Source: CAZMNY01 sp964567745
Lineage (GTDB): Bacteria; Planctomycetota; Planctomycetia; Pirellulales; Pirellulaceae
Assembly: GCA_964567745.1 (NCBI GenBank)
Contig: CAZMNY010000005.1
Location: 209,697 to 273,696, forward strand
Length of the DNA stretch: 64,000 bases
Direction of reading: 5' to 3'
A program made the translations under genes and the position numbers. How positions within the stretch are numbered: position 1 is the stretch's first letter; each line of letters begins with the position of its first letter. Below, piece after piece: positions 25,387 to 34,446 of the stretch. The notes beneath the pieces are model-generated. The model was not told the origin of the DNA, did not search any database, and saw nothing but the letters and a program-made list of their open reading frames with translations.

Positions 25387-26838
25387 GTGCGTGAAAATAT
25401 CAGGCGATTGTTGAGCTCTTCTCGATCCATGGCTAGTGTCTTGGCATTGTCGGTTATCGTTCTGTCACTGGCCGCCCCCGCGACCGTAGAAGGAAAAGAG
25501 CCGAAAAAATCTACGGACGCCAAACTACTCAAACTGCTCGACAAACAGGACGTGATGCCCATTGACAATGGCCCCGCCTTTTCGGACGAATTGGTCGAGT
25601 TGGGGCAAGCATTGTTTTTCGATCCGATCCTAAGTGGTAATCGCGATACGTCGTGCGCCACATGTCACCATCCGGCCGCAGGAACTGGCGATGCCCTGTC
25701 CTTGCCGATTGGAACGGGAACATCCGCTCCGGGCAACATCAGCATCTTTCGCCATAAGGGAGCAGGACGAGAGTTCGTCCCACGTAATGCTCCTGAGATT
25801 TTTAATCGGGGTTCGGGGTTGTGGACATCTCAGTTTTGGGACAGTCGCGTCACGATTGTGAACGGACAGTTCATTTCACCGGCCGGTGGTGCTCTCCCCA
25901 CGGGTCTCAACAATGTCCTTTCCGTCCAGGCGATGTTTCCTGTGACGAGCCGCGATGAAATGCGAGGCTCGCTCGACGACTGGAATGACTTACTCAAGGA
26001 CAACGAGTTGGCGAATCCCGCGTTCGACAACAATTTGCCAGCCCTGTGGGACGCCATCATGGCCCGCCTGGATGGAATTGCCGGTTACGCCAACACGACA
26101 CCAGGATCGGAAGGCATGTTTGTTCGTGCCTACGGCGACGTTCCGAGCAATCTTGGCTTCCAACACGCCGCCAATGCGATCGCGGCGTTTGAAGCGAGGG
26201 CGTACGGCTACGATGACAGTCCATTTGACGAGTACCTGCGTGGCGACCACGACGCGCTGGCGGATGCACAGAAACGGGGCGCACTGCTGTTCTTCGGCAG
26301 AAAAGCGAAGTGCTCCACGTGCCACAGCGGTACACTGTTGACCGATCAACAACATTACAACCTGGCCGTTCCACAATTGGGCCCCGGAAAAGACGAGACG
26401 GGTCTCGACCTGGGACGCTTCCTGGAAACAGGCAACGCCAAGGATCTCTTTAGGTTTCGTACGCCGCCTTTACGAAACGTGACGGCCACTGGGCCTTGGA
26501 TGCACAACGGGGCGTATGGCGACCTAGAAGATGCCGTGAGACACCACCTGGACCCGAAGAGGTCGCTGGAAGACTACAACGCCGTCGAGCAACTGGTTGC
26601 GCCAGTCGGAGACGAAGCGGAATTATTGCTGACCGTCGTCAGCGACGATAGCGACGATGACATTCTTCACGACCTGTCACGAAAACGCGACATTCCCAGC
26701 ATCCGACTCAAGGACAATGAGGTTGCCGACATCATGGCATTCCTTGAGGCGCTCACCGTTCCCGACCTGAATGATCGTCTGGACGCTACGATCCCACTTA
26801 CTGTTCCCAGTGGCCTGACGATCGATGACCTGCCCTAG
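25387..26838 (+). CDS. di-haem cytochrome c peroxidase/MauG family protein
   Basis: 483 residues starting at GTG with a strong GGAGG site. A signal peptide (ASVLALSVIVLSLAAPATVEG) exports it to the periplasm. Two haem motifs are seen: CATCHH (C90-C93-H94) after LGQALFFDPILSGNRDTSC, and CSTCHSG after GALLFFGRKAK. The C-terminal part shows FRFRTPPLRNVTATGPWMHN GAY-type sequence, with the conserved TPPLRN and an MHNG Met that can ligate the high-potential haem. This is the standard architecture of bacterial cytochrome c peroxidases, which reduce hydrogen peroxide, and of MauG-like relatives. The protein is longer than typical CcpA (about 330 residues); an Asp-rich loop near 425 accounts for part of this. 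It is followed by a good terminator, so it is a single-gene unit. Confidence 0.9.
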   Translation: MRENIRRLLSSSRSMASVLALSVIVLSLAAPATVEGKEPKKSTDAKLLKLLDKQDVMPIDNGPAFSDELVELGQALFFDPILSGNRDTSCATCHHPAAGTGDALSLPIGTGTSAPGNISIFRHKGAGREFVPRNAPEIFNRGSGLWTSQFWDSRVTIVNGQFISPAGGALPTGLNNVLSVQAMFPVTSRDEMRGSLDDWNDLLKDNELANPAFDNNLPALWDAIMARLDGIAGYANTTPGSEGMFVRAYGDVPSNLGFQHAANAIAAFEARAYGYDDSPFDEYLRGDHDALADAQKRGALLFFGRKAKCSTCHSGTLLTDQQHYNLAVPQLGPGKDETGLDLGRFLETGNAKDLFRFRTPPLRNVTATGPWMHNGAYGDLEDAVRHHLDPKRSLEDYNAVEQLVAPVGDEAELLLTVVSDDSDDDILHDLSRKRDIPSIRLKDNEVADIMAFLEALTVPDLNDRLDATIPLTVPSGLTIDDLP

Positions 26839-26913
26839 CGATGACCCTCCCGGTGACAAGCTGTCCAGGTTGCCGCGTAAAACTCGCCAGTTCAAGACAC
26901 AACTCCTCGCAAC

Positions 26914-26943
26914 AACGACTCGGCTTAACCGCCGAGTCGTTTT
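26914..26943 (+). terminator. intrinsic terminator after the peroxidase gene
   Basis: AACGACTCGGC and GCCGAGTCGTT pair over 11 bp with a 6-base loop (TTAACC), followed directly by a short T-run. It lies 75 bases after the peroxidase stop and before the P-loop kinase gene. Confidence 0.8.
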
Positions 26944-26985
26944 CAATTCTTCCTATCGCAAGGAACGCGTTCTATACTGAAACCC

Positions 26986-27537
26986 ATGACGAACGAGACC
27001 GAAACGAACAAGCCAGTTGTTTACCTGATGCGCGGATTGCCCAGCTGTGGCAAGAGCACGAAGTCCAAGCAGCTGGCCGGTGCCAATGGCGTGATCTGCG
27101 AGACGGATGAATACTTCTATACGGAAGTGGGCGACGATCAAAAGAGCTACGACTATGACGCGTCGCTAATCGATGTCGCTCGCAATTGGAACTACGATCG
27201 TTTCTCGAGGGCCGTGCAGGACGGTGTGGGCTTTATCGTTGTCGATCGCGGTAACGGTCTCAACGTCGAATCGCAGCGGTACGCTTTGTTTGCCGTCGAG
27301 CATGGGTATCGAGTTGAATTGACCGAACCCGATTCCGAGTGGTGGCAAGAGATCAAGGTGCTCTTACGGTACAAGGAAGAGACGGCAACGATTCTGGATC
27401 GTTGGGCCGAACGACTGGCGAAAATGAATCGGCAGACCCACCGAACACCCGCCAAGACGATTCGGCGCTGGATGAGTAAGTGGCGGTCGGACCTTTCTGT
27501 CGAACAAATTCTTCGATTCCAAGAGCCAAAGGGCTAG
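26986..27537 (+). CDS. P-loop NTPase/kinase related to N4BP2-like proteins
   Basis: 183 residues, cytoplasmic. A Walker A motif GLPSCGKST lies at about residues 17-25 after a hydrophobic strand (PVVYLMR). ICETDEYFY follows, as in the polynucleotide-kinase-like AAA_33 group, where this Asp binds substrate or metal; a Walker B-like strand GFIVVDRGN comes near residue 85. The C-terminal part (TILDRWAERLAKMNRQTHRT) provides arginine-rich lid residues. Similar small proteins are annotated as ATP-binding proteins or compared with the kinase domain of N4BP2; the substrate is unknown. It stands alone between the terminator and a decayed histidine kinase, with its own start 43 bases after the terminator. 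Confidence 0.75.
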   Translation: MTNETETNKPVVYLMRGLPSCGKSTKSKQLAGANGVICETDEYFYTEVGDDQKSYDYDASLIDVARNWNYDRFSRAVQDGVGFIVVDRGNGLNVESQRYALFAVEHGYRVELTEPDSEWWQEIKVLLRYKEETATILDRWAERLAKMNRQTHRTPAKTIRRWMSKWRSDLSVEQILRFQEPKG

Positions 27538-27889
27538 ATTGTCACAGCCGTTTGGGGCGTGCGATTCTTGAGCGCCGGCGGCTAGAGAGCGCCGCTGGTC
27601 TTCGGGCACCAGCTGACGCGTCGCGTCGGCGTATTGCCTTAGCATTTTGCTCGCATTCTTGTCGTGGTTTTGGGAGACTGTTGGTTTTCCGATTCAATAT
27701 CACGTCGTCCGCGCTCAGTCTTTGGAGACGTGTTCCGTCGGTATCCGGACTCCATCGCGCATTGACCACTCGCTCAGCATGGTCACCGTTTGATTTTCGA
27801 AATAGATCGACCTATCGAGTCTTTCTGTTTCATGGGAGCCGGCTGGCTCCATGCGACGATGTCCGCGCGTTTACCAATGGATTGGGTCA
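27538..27889. other. intergenic region, nothing recognised
   Basis: About 350 bases after the P-loop kinase gene. The first third is GC-rich with small inverted repeats (for example CTGGT...ACCAG near 27594-27611), the rest shows no coding character. It probably includes lost sequence from the front of the following pseudogene. Confidence 0.35.
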
Positions 27890-28770
27890 ATGATGACAAG
27901 TACAAGCAGGGTGCCACGCAGCCTACTGGCGGTGGCTACGTTCGCCCTGGTCGGCGGTTGGGTTCTGTTGCTGAGTTTGTCGGTTGAATTGAATCTGAAC
28001 CGTCCTTTGGCGGGAAGCTGTTGTTTGTCTACATCCAGTTAGAGTCATCGGCGGAAGCGGAAGAGAAATTCACGCCTTTGATGCGAACTCAGCTAGCCAT
28101 GGACTCGGCGCTGGACAGTATCTTTTGGGTCCGCGCTGACGATGGCCGCTTTGTCTATGTCAACGCCGCCTGCCGCTCGCTCGGCTTCGCCCGCAGCGAA
28201 TGGTTGGAACTCAGTGTATCGGATGTAAACGCCGACATTTCGGCCGACTCTTGGCCTCAGTTGGCAACTGTGATCCGAGAGCAGGGCACCCATTCGCTTG
28301 AGGCTATCCATCGACGAAAAGACGGCGAGACATTTCCGGTGGAATTAGTCATTAACCACCTCCACTGCGATGGAGCCGAACTCTACTGCGCCCATGCTCG
28401 CAATATCAGTAAGCGTAAACAGGCGGAAGGGCTATTGCGTCAGACGGTCGAAGCAGCCAAATAGAGCGAGCGCCGATTGAAGTCGTCGTTGAACGCCACA
28501 AGAACGAGTTGCTGGGAGGTTAATCTTCGTTCCGGCGAGTTGGTTTCGAGTTGCCCTTCCGTTGAGTGGCTCGGCTACTCACCCGAGGAAATCCCGGCAA
28601 GTCGGGAGTGGTGGAAGAGCCTCGTTCACCCCGATGACGTTGGCATCTCCGCCGCAGCGCTCGCAGATGACGTCGTCATTCTCGATAAGGGGCAGTCCGG
28701 TCGAGTGATGCTCCAGCAAGTCCGCCGCGTCTTGGATAATGGCGAACCGGCGGACGAAAAACTGTCATAA
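27890..28770 (+). pseudogene. decayed membrane PAS-domain sensor kinase
   Basis: The remnant starts with a transmembrane segment (MMTSTSRVPRSLLAVATFAL then VGGWVLLLSLSVEL). A frameshift near 28010 leads to FVYIQLESSAEAEEKFTPLM and a PAS domain (MDSALDSIFWVRADDGRFVY VNAACR..., ending DISKRK-like NISKRKQAE). An in-frame TAG at 28462 follows LLRQTVEAAK, and the same frame continues with a second PAS domain (LNATRTSCWEVNLRSGELVS; PSVEWLGYSPEEIPASREWW; HPDDV). It stops at 28770 with no histidine-kinase or ATPase domain. Frameshift, nonsense codon and missing output domain all point to a pseudogene. Confidence 0.7.
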
Positions 28771-28870
28771 TGCTCAGGTGCAAGCCGTAAGGGAAAGACT
28801 GTCATCTCGGCCTGCGCGCCGGCACCGTTATGCGTCGGCCGTTTTTCCTGATGAGGCAGAGCTGAGGGTT

Positions 28871-31009
28871 ATGCAAATGAGAACGCACGTTCCGCTACAG
28901 ACTCGTCCGGGCGGATTCGCGAGCGCGATGTCCTATTGTGTTTTGATGCTCCTTGGCACCGCGACCATTTTCGGTCCGGCCAAGACGGCTCGAAGCGAGG
29001 CTCCTCGCAACGTGTTGTTGCTGATTTCAGACAACCAGAATCAGGCTGATTGCGGATGCTATGGCAACGGCGTCGTTAAAACACCGAACATCGATCGGCT
29101 AGCGAAGGAAGGCGTGCAGTTCAGTCACGCGTTTGCTCCAACCGCCTCGTGCGGACCCGTGCGAGCTGTGATTTACACTGGGCTTCACAGTCACGCGAAC
29201 GGTCAATACGGACACGGACACGGCTATCACACATTTCGGCTGATGCCCAAGGTGAGAACTGTGTTTCAGTTGTTGACGGACAACGGCTACCGCACAGCGC
29301 TGCTCGGCAAGCAACACATCGCACCGCTCGGTCAATATCCGTTGACCTTCAATCCTCGAGTGAGCAGTCGCGACGTGATGGGACTGGCCCGATCTGGCGC
29401 GGAGTTCATCAATCAGGACGACGAACCGTTCTTTCTGGTCATCGGGTATAGCGACCCGCATCCCACGTCCATCGAACGGCCGGGCTGGGGCGTCAAGCGA
29501 AACTACGATGGTGTCACGCCGGTCGAATACGATCCGCAAGACGTCATCGTTCCGAATTACTTGCCCGACCGTCCCGAAGTTCGAGAAGGCCTGGCGGGCT
29601 ACTACCAATTGATCAGTCGAATGGACGCGGGTGTCGGCGCCATCTTGAAGGCCCTTGACGAATCGGGCAAAGCGGATGAGACGCTTGTCATCTTCACCAG
29701 CGATCATGGCTCGTCCGAACCCGGCGCAATGGCAAACCACTATGAACCGGGAGTTCGCGTCCCGTTGATTGTTCGCAACCCGACAGTGAAACACAAGGGA
29801 GTCGTCAGTCCCGGCATGGTGACGTTCACTGACCTGGTTCCCACGATTCTTGACTGGACGAAAACCAAGGGACCAGACTACTCGCTTCATGGACGCAGCA
29901 TCCTGCCGCTGCTGGCCGATGATCCGCAGAGCCGACACGACGGTTGGGGTGAGGTCTATTTGAGTCATGTCTTTCATGAAGTCACGATGCCCTACCCGAT
30001 GCGGACGATTCGCACGGCGCGACATAAGCTGATTTGGAATATCGATTGGCGCAGCGAGTATCCGTTGCCCATCGATACGCTCCGCCGCGCAACTTGGCAG
30101 ACGATGTTGCGTCGTCGAGAACGGCTGATCGGACGCCGCACCGTCAAGAAATATCTTTATCGAGATGAGATCGAACTGTACGACTTGGAAGCTGATCCGG
30201 ATGAGGTGATCAACCTCGCGAACAGTCCCAAGCACGCGGAGCTGAAACGCGAACTGTCGGCAAAGGTGTTGGCGTTTCTGAAGAAGACAAAGGATCCTTG
30301 GTTATTGCGCCACGACGTGCCGGGCGTCGTCGCCGACGATCCATCGCCCGCATTCCCGCACCGCCAGATTCTCCGCGACGAAGCCGGCTACGTCCCACTT
30401 TTCAACGGAAAAAACCTCGAAGGCTGGCAATTGCGGCGCGCGAATCGCAAGGGCTATCTGGTCGAAGACGGCAAACTCGTCTGCCCGTCCGAAGGCGGCG
30501 GTTTCTTGTTCAGTGAGAAAACATACTCGGATTTTAGCTTGCGTTTCGACTTCCGATTGAGCGAGGGCGCGAACAATGGCGTCGCGATCCGCTGTCCGTT
30601 GGTCGACCAAAAACCCGCGTACGAAGGCATGGAGGTACAGATTCTAGACAACGTCGGGTACGCGAAACATCTTGGCTCAAAGAAACTTCGCCCGACCCAA
30701 TACCATGGCTCGCTATACGACGTCGCAGCGGCCAAACGAGGCGCGTTGCAAGCGGCCGGAGAATGGAACCGACAGGAAATCAACTGTCGCGGACGTCGAG
30801 TTACCGTCATTGTCAACGAAATGGTGGTGCTCGATGTTGATCTCGATGAAGTCTCAAACGCAGAGATCCTCAAAAAGCACCCTGGACTAGCGCGAACCGC
30901 CGGCCACATCGGCTTGTTGGGCCACGGCAGTCGCGTCGAGTTTCGCAATCTTCGCATCAAAGAGTATCCGCGGCGAGCAGCGGCGAGCAAGAAGACACGA
31001 GCGAACTAG
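28871..31009 (+). CDS. secreted sulfatase (heparan N-sulfatase-like) fused to DUF1080 domain
   Basis: 712 residues from ATG 28871, preceded by GAGGG, with a signal peptide (SYCVLMLLGTATIFGPAKTA). The sulfatase part (about 45-500) has metal ligands D54/N55 (LLISDNQNQAD) and the formylglycine motif CGPVR (C94-R98) followed by AVIYTGLHSHANGQYGH, close to the SGSH/S1_8 group of N-sulfoglucosamine sulfohydrolases; FTSDHGSS supplies the second Asp/His. The C-terminal ~200 residues (YVPLFNGKNLEGWQ, SDFSLRFDFRLSEGANNGVA, VEFRNLRIKEY) are a DUF1080/3-keto-disaccharide hydrolase-like jelly roll, common in planctomycetes, that may bind or cleave sugars. The fusion suggests one enzyme that desulfates and holds a glycan. 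The stop codon lies inside a MITE-like inverted repeat, so the last residues may have been altered by insertion. Confidence 0.9.
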   Translation: MQMRTHVPLQTRPGGFASAMSYCVLMLLGTATIFGPAKTARSEAPRNVLLLISDNQNQADCGCYGNGVVKTPNIDRLAKEGVQFSHAFAPTASCGPVRAVIYTGLHSHANGQYGHGHGYHTFRLMPKVRTVFQLLTDNGYRTALLGKQHIAPLGQYPLTFNPRVSSRDVMGLARSGAEFINQDDEPFFLVIGYSDPHPTSIERPGWGVKRNYDGVTPVEYDPQDVIVPNYLPDRPEVREGLAGYYQLISRMDAGVGAILKALDESGKADETLVIFTSDHGSSEPGAMANHYEPGVRVPLIVRNPTVKHKGVVSPGMVTFTDLVPTILDWTKTKGPDYSLHGRSILPLLADDPQSRHDGWGEVYLSHVFHEVTMPYPMRTIRTARHKLIWNIDWRSEYPLPIDTLRRATWQTMLRRRERLIGRRTVKKYLYRDEIELYDLEADPDEVINLANSPKHAELKRELSAKVLAFLKKTKDPWLLRHDVPGVVADDPSPAFPHRQILRDEAGYVPLFNGKNLEGWQLRRANRKGYLVEDGKLVCPSEGGGFLFSEKTYSDFSLRFDFRLSEGANNGVAIRCPLVDQKPAYEGMEVQILDNVGYAKHLGSKKLRPTQYHGSLYDVAAAKRGALQAAGEWNRQEINCRGRRVTVIVNEMVVLDVDLDEVSNAEILKKHPGLARTAGHIGLLGHGSRVEFRNLRIKEYPRRAAASKKTRAN

Positions 31010-31114
31010 TGCAGCGTCAACACTAAGAATTGGGATCCCAGTGTTTGTATCGCACGCCGCCAAGTCAAGTTACGCCGAAGCCAACCCCCATTTTTAGAGT
31101 TGACGCGGCACTAG
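31006..31114. mobile_element. 109-base MITE-like element with ~29-base terminal inverted repeats
   Basis: The left end CTAGTGCAGCGTCAAC (31006-31021) and right end GTTGACGCGGCACTAG (31099-31114) are complementary at 15 of 16 positions, and the match continues inward with a few mismatches to about 29 bases. Interior codes for nothing. The ends contain TA dinucleotides, as in IS630/Tc1-type elements. The left end overlaps the sulfatase stop codon. Confidence 0.65.
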
Positions 31115-31153
31115 TATCGTTCGAGAACACAGATCGCGAGGAGTCAACGCATC

Positions 31154-32170
31154 ATGCATTCCAGCCAGTCAACAAGGTCTTTCACGCGTCGAACGTTTCT
31201 CAGCGGATCGATCGCCGGCGTTATGGCGAGTGGCGTCCAAGCTGACGATAAGACGCGTCCAGAGAGCCCGGCCAAGAAGGCTCGAATTGCAATTACGCTC
31301 GACCTCGAGATGAGTCGCAAGTATCCCAGGCGCGACATGCTCGAGTGGGATTATCAGAAGGGAAACTTGAACGAGCCGACAAAGAAGCATTCGCTCGACG
31401 CCGCTCGAATCGCCAAGGAACGGGGTGGTTTGATCCACTATTTTTGCGTCGGTCGTGTCTTGGAGCAACCCAATATCGAGTGGTTGAAACAGATCGCCGC
31501 GATGGGACACCCCGTGGGAAATCACACCTACGATCATGTCAACGTGTGGTCCACGAAGCCGGAGCAAACTCAATTCCGATTTCAGCGATCGCCGTGGCTC
31601 ATTCGAGGCAAAACGACTCACGAGATCATTCGGGAAAACATTCGCATCACGACATTGGCGTTGAAGCAACGCGCGGGCATTGACGCCGACGGATTCCGAA
31701 CACCGGGCGGTTCGAACGCCGCACTCGACGGTCGCGAAGATCTCCAACAATTGCTGCTCGACGCCGGCTTCACCTGGGTCAGCTCTAAGTATCCGCGGCA
31801 CAAGAGCAGCAAAGCGGGAACGGAGCCGACGAAAGACGTCTTCGCGTCGATTCGGGCCGCCTTGCAGCAAGCGCAGCCGTATGTCTACCCGACCGGTTTG
31901 ATTGAGATCCCGATGAGCCCGATCAGCGATGTTGGCGCTTTTCGCACCAGCCGTTGGAAGCTCGCCCATTTCCTAAAGTCGGTGCGTCAATGTGTTGAAT
32001 GGGCAATCGAGAAACGAGCCGTATTCGATTTCCTCTGCCACCCTTCCATTATGTACGTGGAAGATCCCAAGTTTGAAACCGTCAAATTGATTTGCGACTT
32101 AGTGAACCAGGCGCGCGACAAAGCGGAAATCGTCGGCCTAAGCACAATTGCACAGCATGTGGCGAAGTGA
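31154..32170 (+). CDS. exported polysaccharide deacetylase
   Basis: 338 residues with a twin-arginine leader (FTRRTFLSGSIAGVMASGVQA). The mature protein begins ARIAITLDLEMSRKYP, where the first motif of NodB-type deacetylases (TFDD) is changed to TLDLE. Motif 2 is intact: MGHPVGNHTYDHVNV gives the two metal-binding His (HxxxH). DGFRTPGGSNAALD is motif 3 (RxPxG/Y), and DFLCHPSIMYVED provides the C-terminal Leu/His motif. These enzymes remove N- or O-acetyl groups from glycans such as peptidoglycan, chitin or xylan; planctomycete homologues of this kind are of unknown substrate. The gene follows the sulfatase-DUF1080 gene on the same strand but is separated by the MITE-like element. Confidence 0.85.
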   Translation: MHSSQSTRSFTRRTFLSGSIAGVMASGVQADDKTRPESPAKKARIAITLDLEMSRKYPRRDMLEWDYQKGNLNEPTKKHSLDAARIAKERGGLIHYFCVGRVLEQPNIEWLKQIAAMGHPVGNHTYDHVNVWSTKPEQTQFRFQRSPWLIRGKTTHEIIRENIRITTLALKQRAGIDADGFRTPGGSNAALDGREDLQQLLLDAGFTWVSSKYPRHKSSKAGTEPTKDVFASIRAALQQAQPYVYPTGLIEIPMSPISDVGAFRTSRWKLAHFLKSVRQCVEWAIEKRAVFDFLCHPSIMYVEDPKFETVKLICDLVNQARDKAEIVGLSTIAQHVAK

Positions 32171-32258
32171 CAAGAGACTGTCTCGGTCGCCTCGTTGCCC
32201 AATGTGACGATTGACATTTCTTCTTTTGTGGATTCTCGTGTTTTTTGCGGCTCGACCC

Positions 32259-32894
32259 TTACTCGTCAAACGAAGTTGGCCACGAATGACGCGCTGCATT
32301 GTAAGGAACAAGCTTGCCGGAATCCGTGTCGAGTATCGCGTAACGGCGCTCGCAAAGTGCGCCGATGACCACAAAGTGCTGACCGTCGGCTAAAGAAAGA
32401 GGTCGTTTGCCGCTCCAGTCGTCAATTCCCTCTGGTGTGGCCGCCAACCACTTATGGTAATGACCGACAAACATTAGTCTGTTGGGAACAGCGCTGAAAA
32501 TGCGTTCCAGGTTGCCATGTTCATTCGGCGGTCCCTCAAAGTACCAAAGGTCGGTAAGTTCGTTGGGGTCAAGCCAAGGTTCTATGTGGGTGAAGTGGCA
32601 GCCAGCGAATTCGAGCCGGGGACAGAGTGACGTCATGAATTCAATCACATTGTCGCTGTACCTCGAACGCACGTCGGCGTCGGGTTGCGAACTCAGCCCG
32701 TAATCGTGATTGCCCCAGACGCCGATCGCGTTTGCTTCAGCGAGCATTCGGCAAGTTGCCTCTATTGGTTCCCCCACCGAAAACACGTCACCGATCACAA
32801 CGACTTGGTCCACACGCTCATCCTCAAAGCGATTGAGCGCGATCTCAAGGTGATCGACGTCTTCATGGATGTCGGTTACGAGGCCTAGTTTCAT
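32259..32894 (-). CDS. cytoplasmic metallophosphoesterase (calcineurin-like)
   Basis: 211 residues from ATG 32894 (MKLGLVTDIHEDVDHLE). All phosphoesterase motifs are present in order: DxH (D8-I-H10), GDVFSVG, GNHDYG, an internal His in CHFTHIEPW, and FVGHYHKW at about residue 150. There is no signal peptide. Its compact form resembles YfcE/MJ0936-type phosphodiesterases and bacterial diadenosine-tetraphosphatase-like enzymes, but the substrate cannot be told. It converges with the deacetylase gene and lies downstream of the DUF1552/PSCyt3 transcription unit on the opposite side, probably as a separate unit. Confidence 0.85.
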   Translation of the reverse strand: MKLGLVTDIHEDVDHLEIALNRFEDERVDQVVVIGDVFSVGEPIEATCRMLAEANAIGVWGNHDYGLSSQPDADVRSRYSDNVIEFMTSLCPRLEFAGCHFTHIEPWLDPNELTDLWYFEGPPNEHGNLERIFSAVPNRLMFVGHYHKWLAATPEGIDDWSGKRPLSLADGQHFVVIGALCERRYAILDTDSGKLVPYNAARHSWPTSFDE

Positions 32895-33018
32895 GGTTCG
32901 TGTCCTGCCCAATCCACGATCGAATCGTTGATGCGCGCAGAAGAAGAGTTCAAATGCACTTCACGGACCATGGCAAGCCAGTGGCGCACAAATCTTGCAT
33001 CCGCAAATGATGCTTCGA

Positions 33019-34383
33019 TCAGCCGTCGATCAATTCGTTGATTGCGCCGGTGCTGTCTGCGAATCCGTCTAGCTGCATCCCCATCGCGTTGGCCTGAGTC
33101 AACCAGAGATTGGCCAGCGGAGTCTTGTCTCGCAAGTTGAGATGTTTGCCGGTTCGCAGTTTTCCGCCGCCGGAGCCAGCGAGGATGATCGGCAGATCGT
33201 TGTACTGGTGGGTGGCGCCATCGCCGAGCCCGCTGCCGTAGGTCAGCAAGGTGTTGTCGAGCAACGTGCTTCCATCTGACTGCCGAATCGCCTCCATTTT
33301 CTCGACAAGGTAGACGAACTGCTCCATGTGAAAACGATCAACTCGCATGAGATCGCCGAGGAACTTCGCCTGGTTGTGCGACATTTGATGATGGCTTCGA
33401 GGCTTGTCAAAAAGACTCTCGTACAAGTACGGCGTATCCCATCTTTCTGGACCGATCATGAAGCTCGCCACATTGGTGAGCCCCGTTTGCAGAGCGACGA
33501 CCATCAAGTCCCCCATGAGCCGAATGTACTCGCCGCGCGGTAAGCGAGACGCCGGAGGCTCGTCAACCGAGACCTTCGCCAACTCGTTCTTCATCGATTC
33601 GAGCCGGTCCATCTGTCGTTCCATCGTCCGCAACGAATCGAAGAACTCGGCGAATTTCTGGCGGTCCTCGTGAGCCAAACCGCGTTTCATATCGCGGGCG
33701 TCTTCAAGAACGAGGTCCGTAATGTTGCGAAGCTTTTTCGTTTCCTGCGTACCGAACAGTCGGCGATACATCTTTCGCGGATCGCGAATTGACGGTGCCA
33801 CATGGCCTGTTCCGTACCACGAGATGTTGTCGAAATAGATCGACTCCTTATTGTCTCTGTGGCTGTTGCAACTGAATTCCAGAGTTCGAAAGGGAGTCGT
33901 TGATCCTATCTTGTCGGCAACAATGTGATCCAGTGTCCGGTCGAGCGGCCATGCTGAGCGCTTGATCGTAAACGGCGCGGCGCTGCTTAGAAAACATGAT
34001 GCGCACTGAGCGTGGACGTCCGTTCCTTGCTGAAACGTTCGATCGAGCCCGGTGATGAGCGTGACTTTGTCTTTCACTTTTTGCAGCGGCGCCAGCGTTG
34101 GCGTGGTCGGCAACGGACCGAACCCCAGGGGGAGCTTTTTGTCTCTGGGGATCTCGATTTGATTGCTGCTGAACTTGGGAATCGCCGCGTTCTGCTCGCC
34201 TGGAAAAAATCCTCGTCGCACGACGCCGATCGGCACATAGAAGAACACCATTCGTTGTGCGGGATTGTCCACAATCGACGCGCCGGCAAGGCTCTCCATC
34301 CACGGCAGTGCGAGCGCTGCTCCGCCCACGCCGTGCAGAAACGATCGTCGGTTGGTGTGTTGAGTTGATTCGATGATGGGCAT
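33019..34383 (-). CDS. DUF1552 family protein, Tat-exported
   Basis: 454 residues. The leader MPIIESTQHTNRRSFLHGVG contains a twin-arginine RRSFL motif and a hydrophobic stretch ending near LAGAS. DUF1552 signatures follow: MVFFYVPIGVVRRGFFPGE, LITGLDRTFQQGTDVHAQCA, LEFSCNSHRDNKESIYFDNI, LMVVALQTGLTNVASFMIGP, HHQMSHNQAK and TLLTYGSGLGDGATHQYNDL. The family shares features with DUF1501 (AP-superfamily-like), and its members are nearly always encoded next to PSCyt3/DUF1592-type cytochrome proteins. Here it starts 63 bases after the cytochrome stop. Envelope protein of unknown activity. Confidence 0.9.
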   Translation of the reverse strand: MPIIESTQHTNRRSFLHGVGGAALALPWMESLAGASIVDNPAQRMVFFYVPIGVVRRGFFPGEQNAAIPKFSSNQIEIPRDKKLPLGFGPLPTTPTLAPLQKVKDKVTLITGLDRTFQQGTDVHAQCASCFLSSAAPFTIKRSAWPLDRTLDHIVADKIGSTTPFRTLEFSCNSHRDNKESIYFDNISWYGTGHVAPSIRDPRKMYRRLFGTQETKKLRNITDLVLEDARDMKRGLAHEDRQKFAEFFDSLRTMERQMDRLESMKNELAKVSVDEPPASRLPRGEYIRLMGDLMVVALQTGLTNVASFMIGPERWDTPYLYESLFDKPRSHHQMSHNQAKFLGDLMRVDRFHMEQFVYLVEKMEAIRQSDGSTLLDNTLLTYGSGLGDGATHQYNDLPIILAGSGGGKLRTGKHLNLRDKTPLANLWLTQANAMGMQLDGFADSTGAINELIDG

Positions 34384-34446
34384 AGTGACTCAATACTCCG
34401 AATACTCGCAGTGAACGACGCACCTACCTGCGTTCGTCGACCAATG

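Noticed and set aside
29099..30235. 378-codon minus-strand open frame
   Set aside because: It is antisense to the sulfatase domain of a gene with intact catalytic motifs and has no recognisable domain; it results from codon bias of the real gene.
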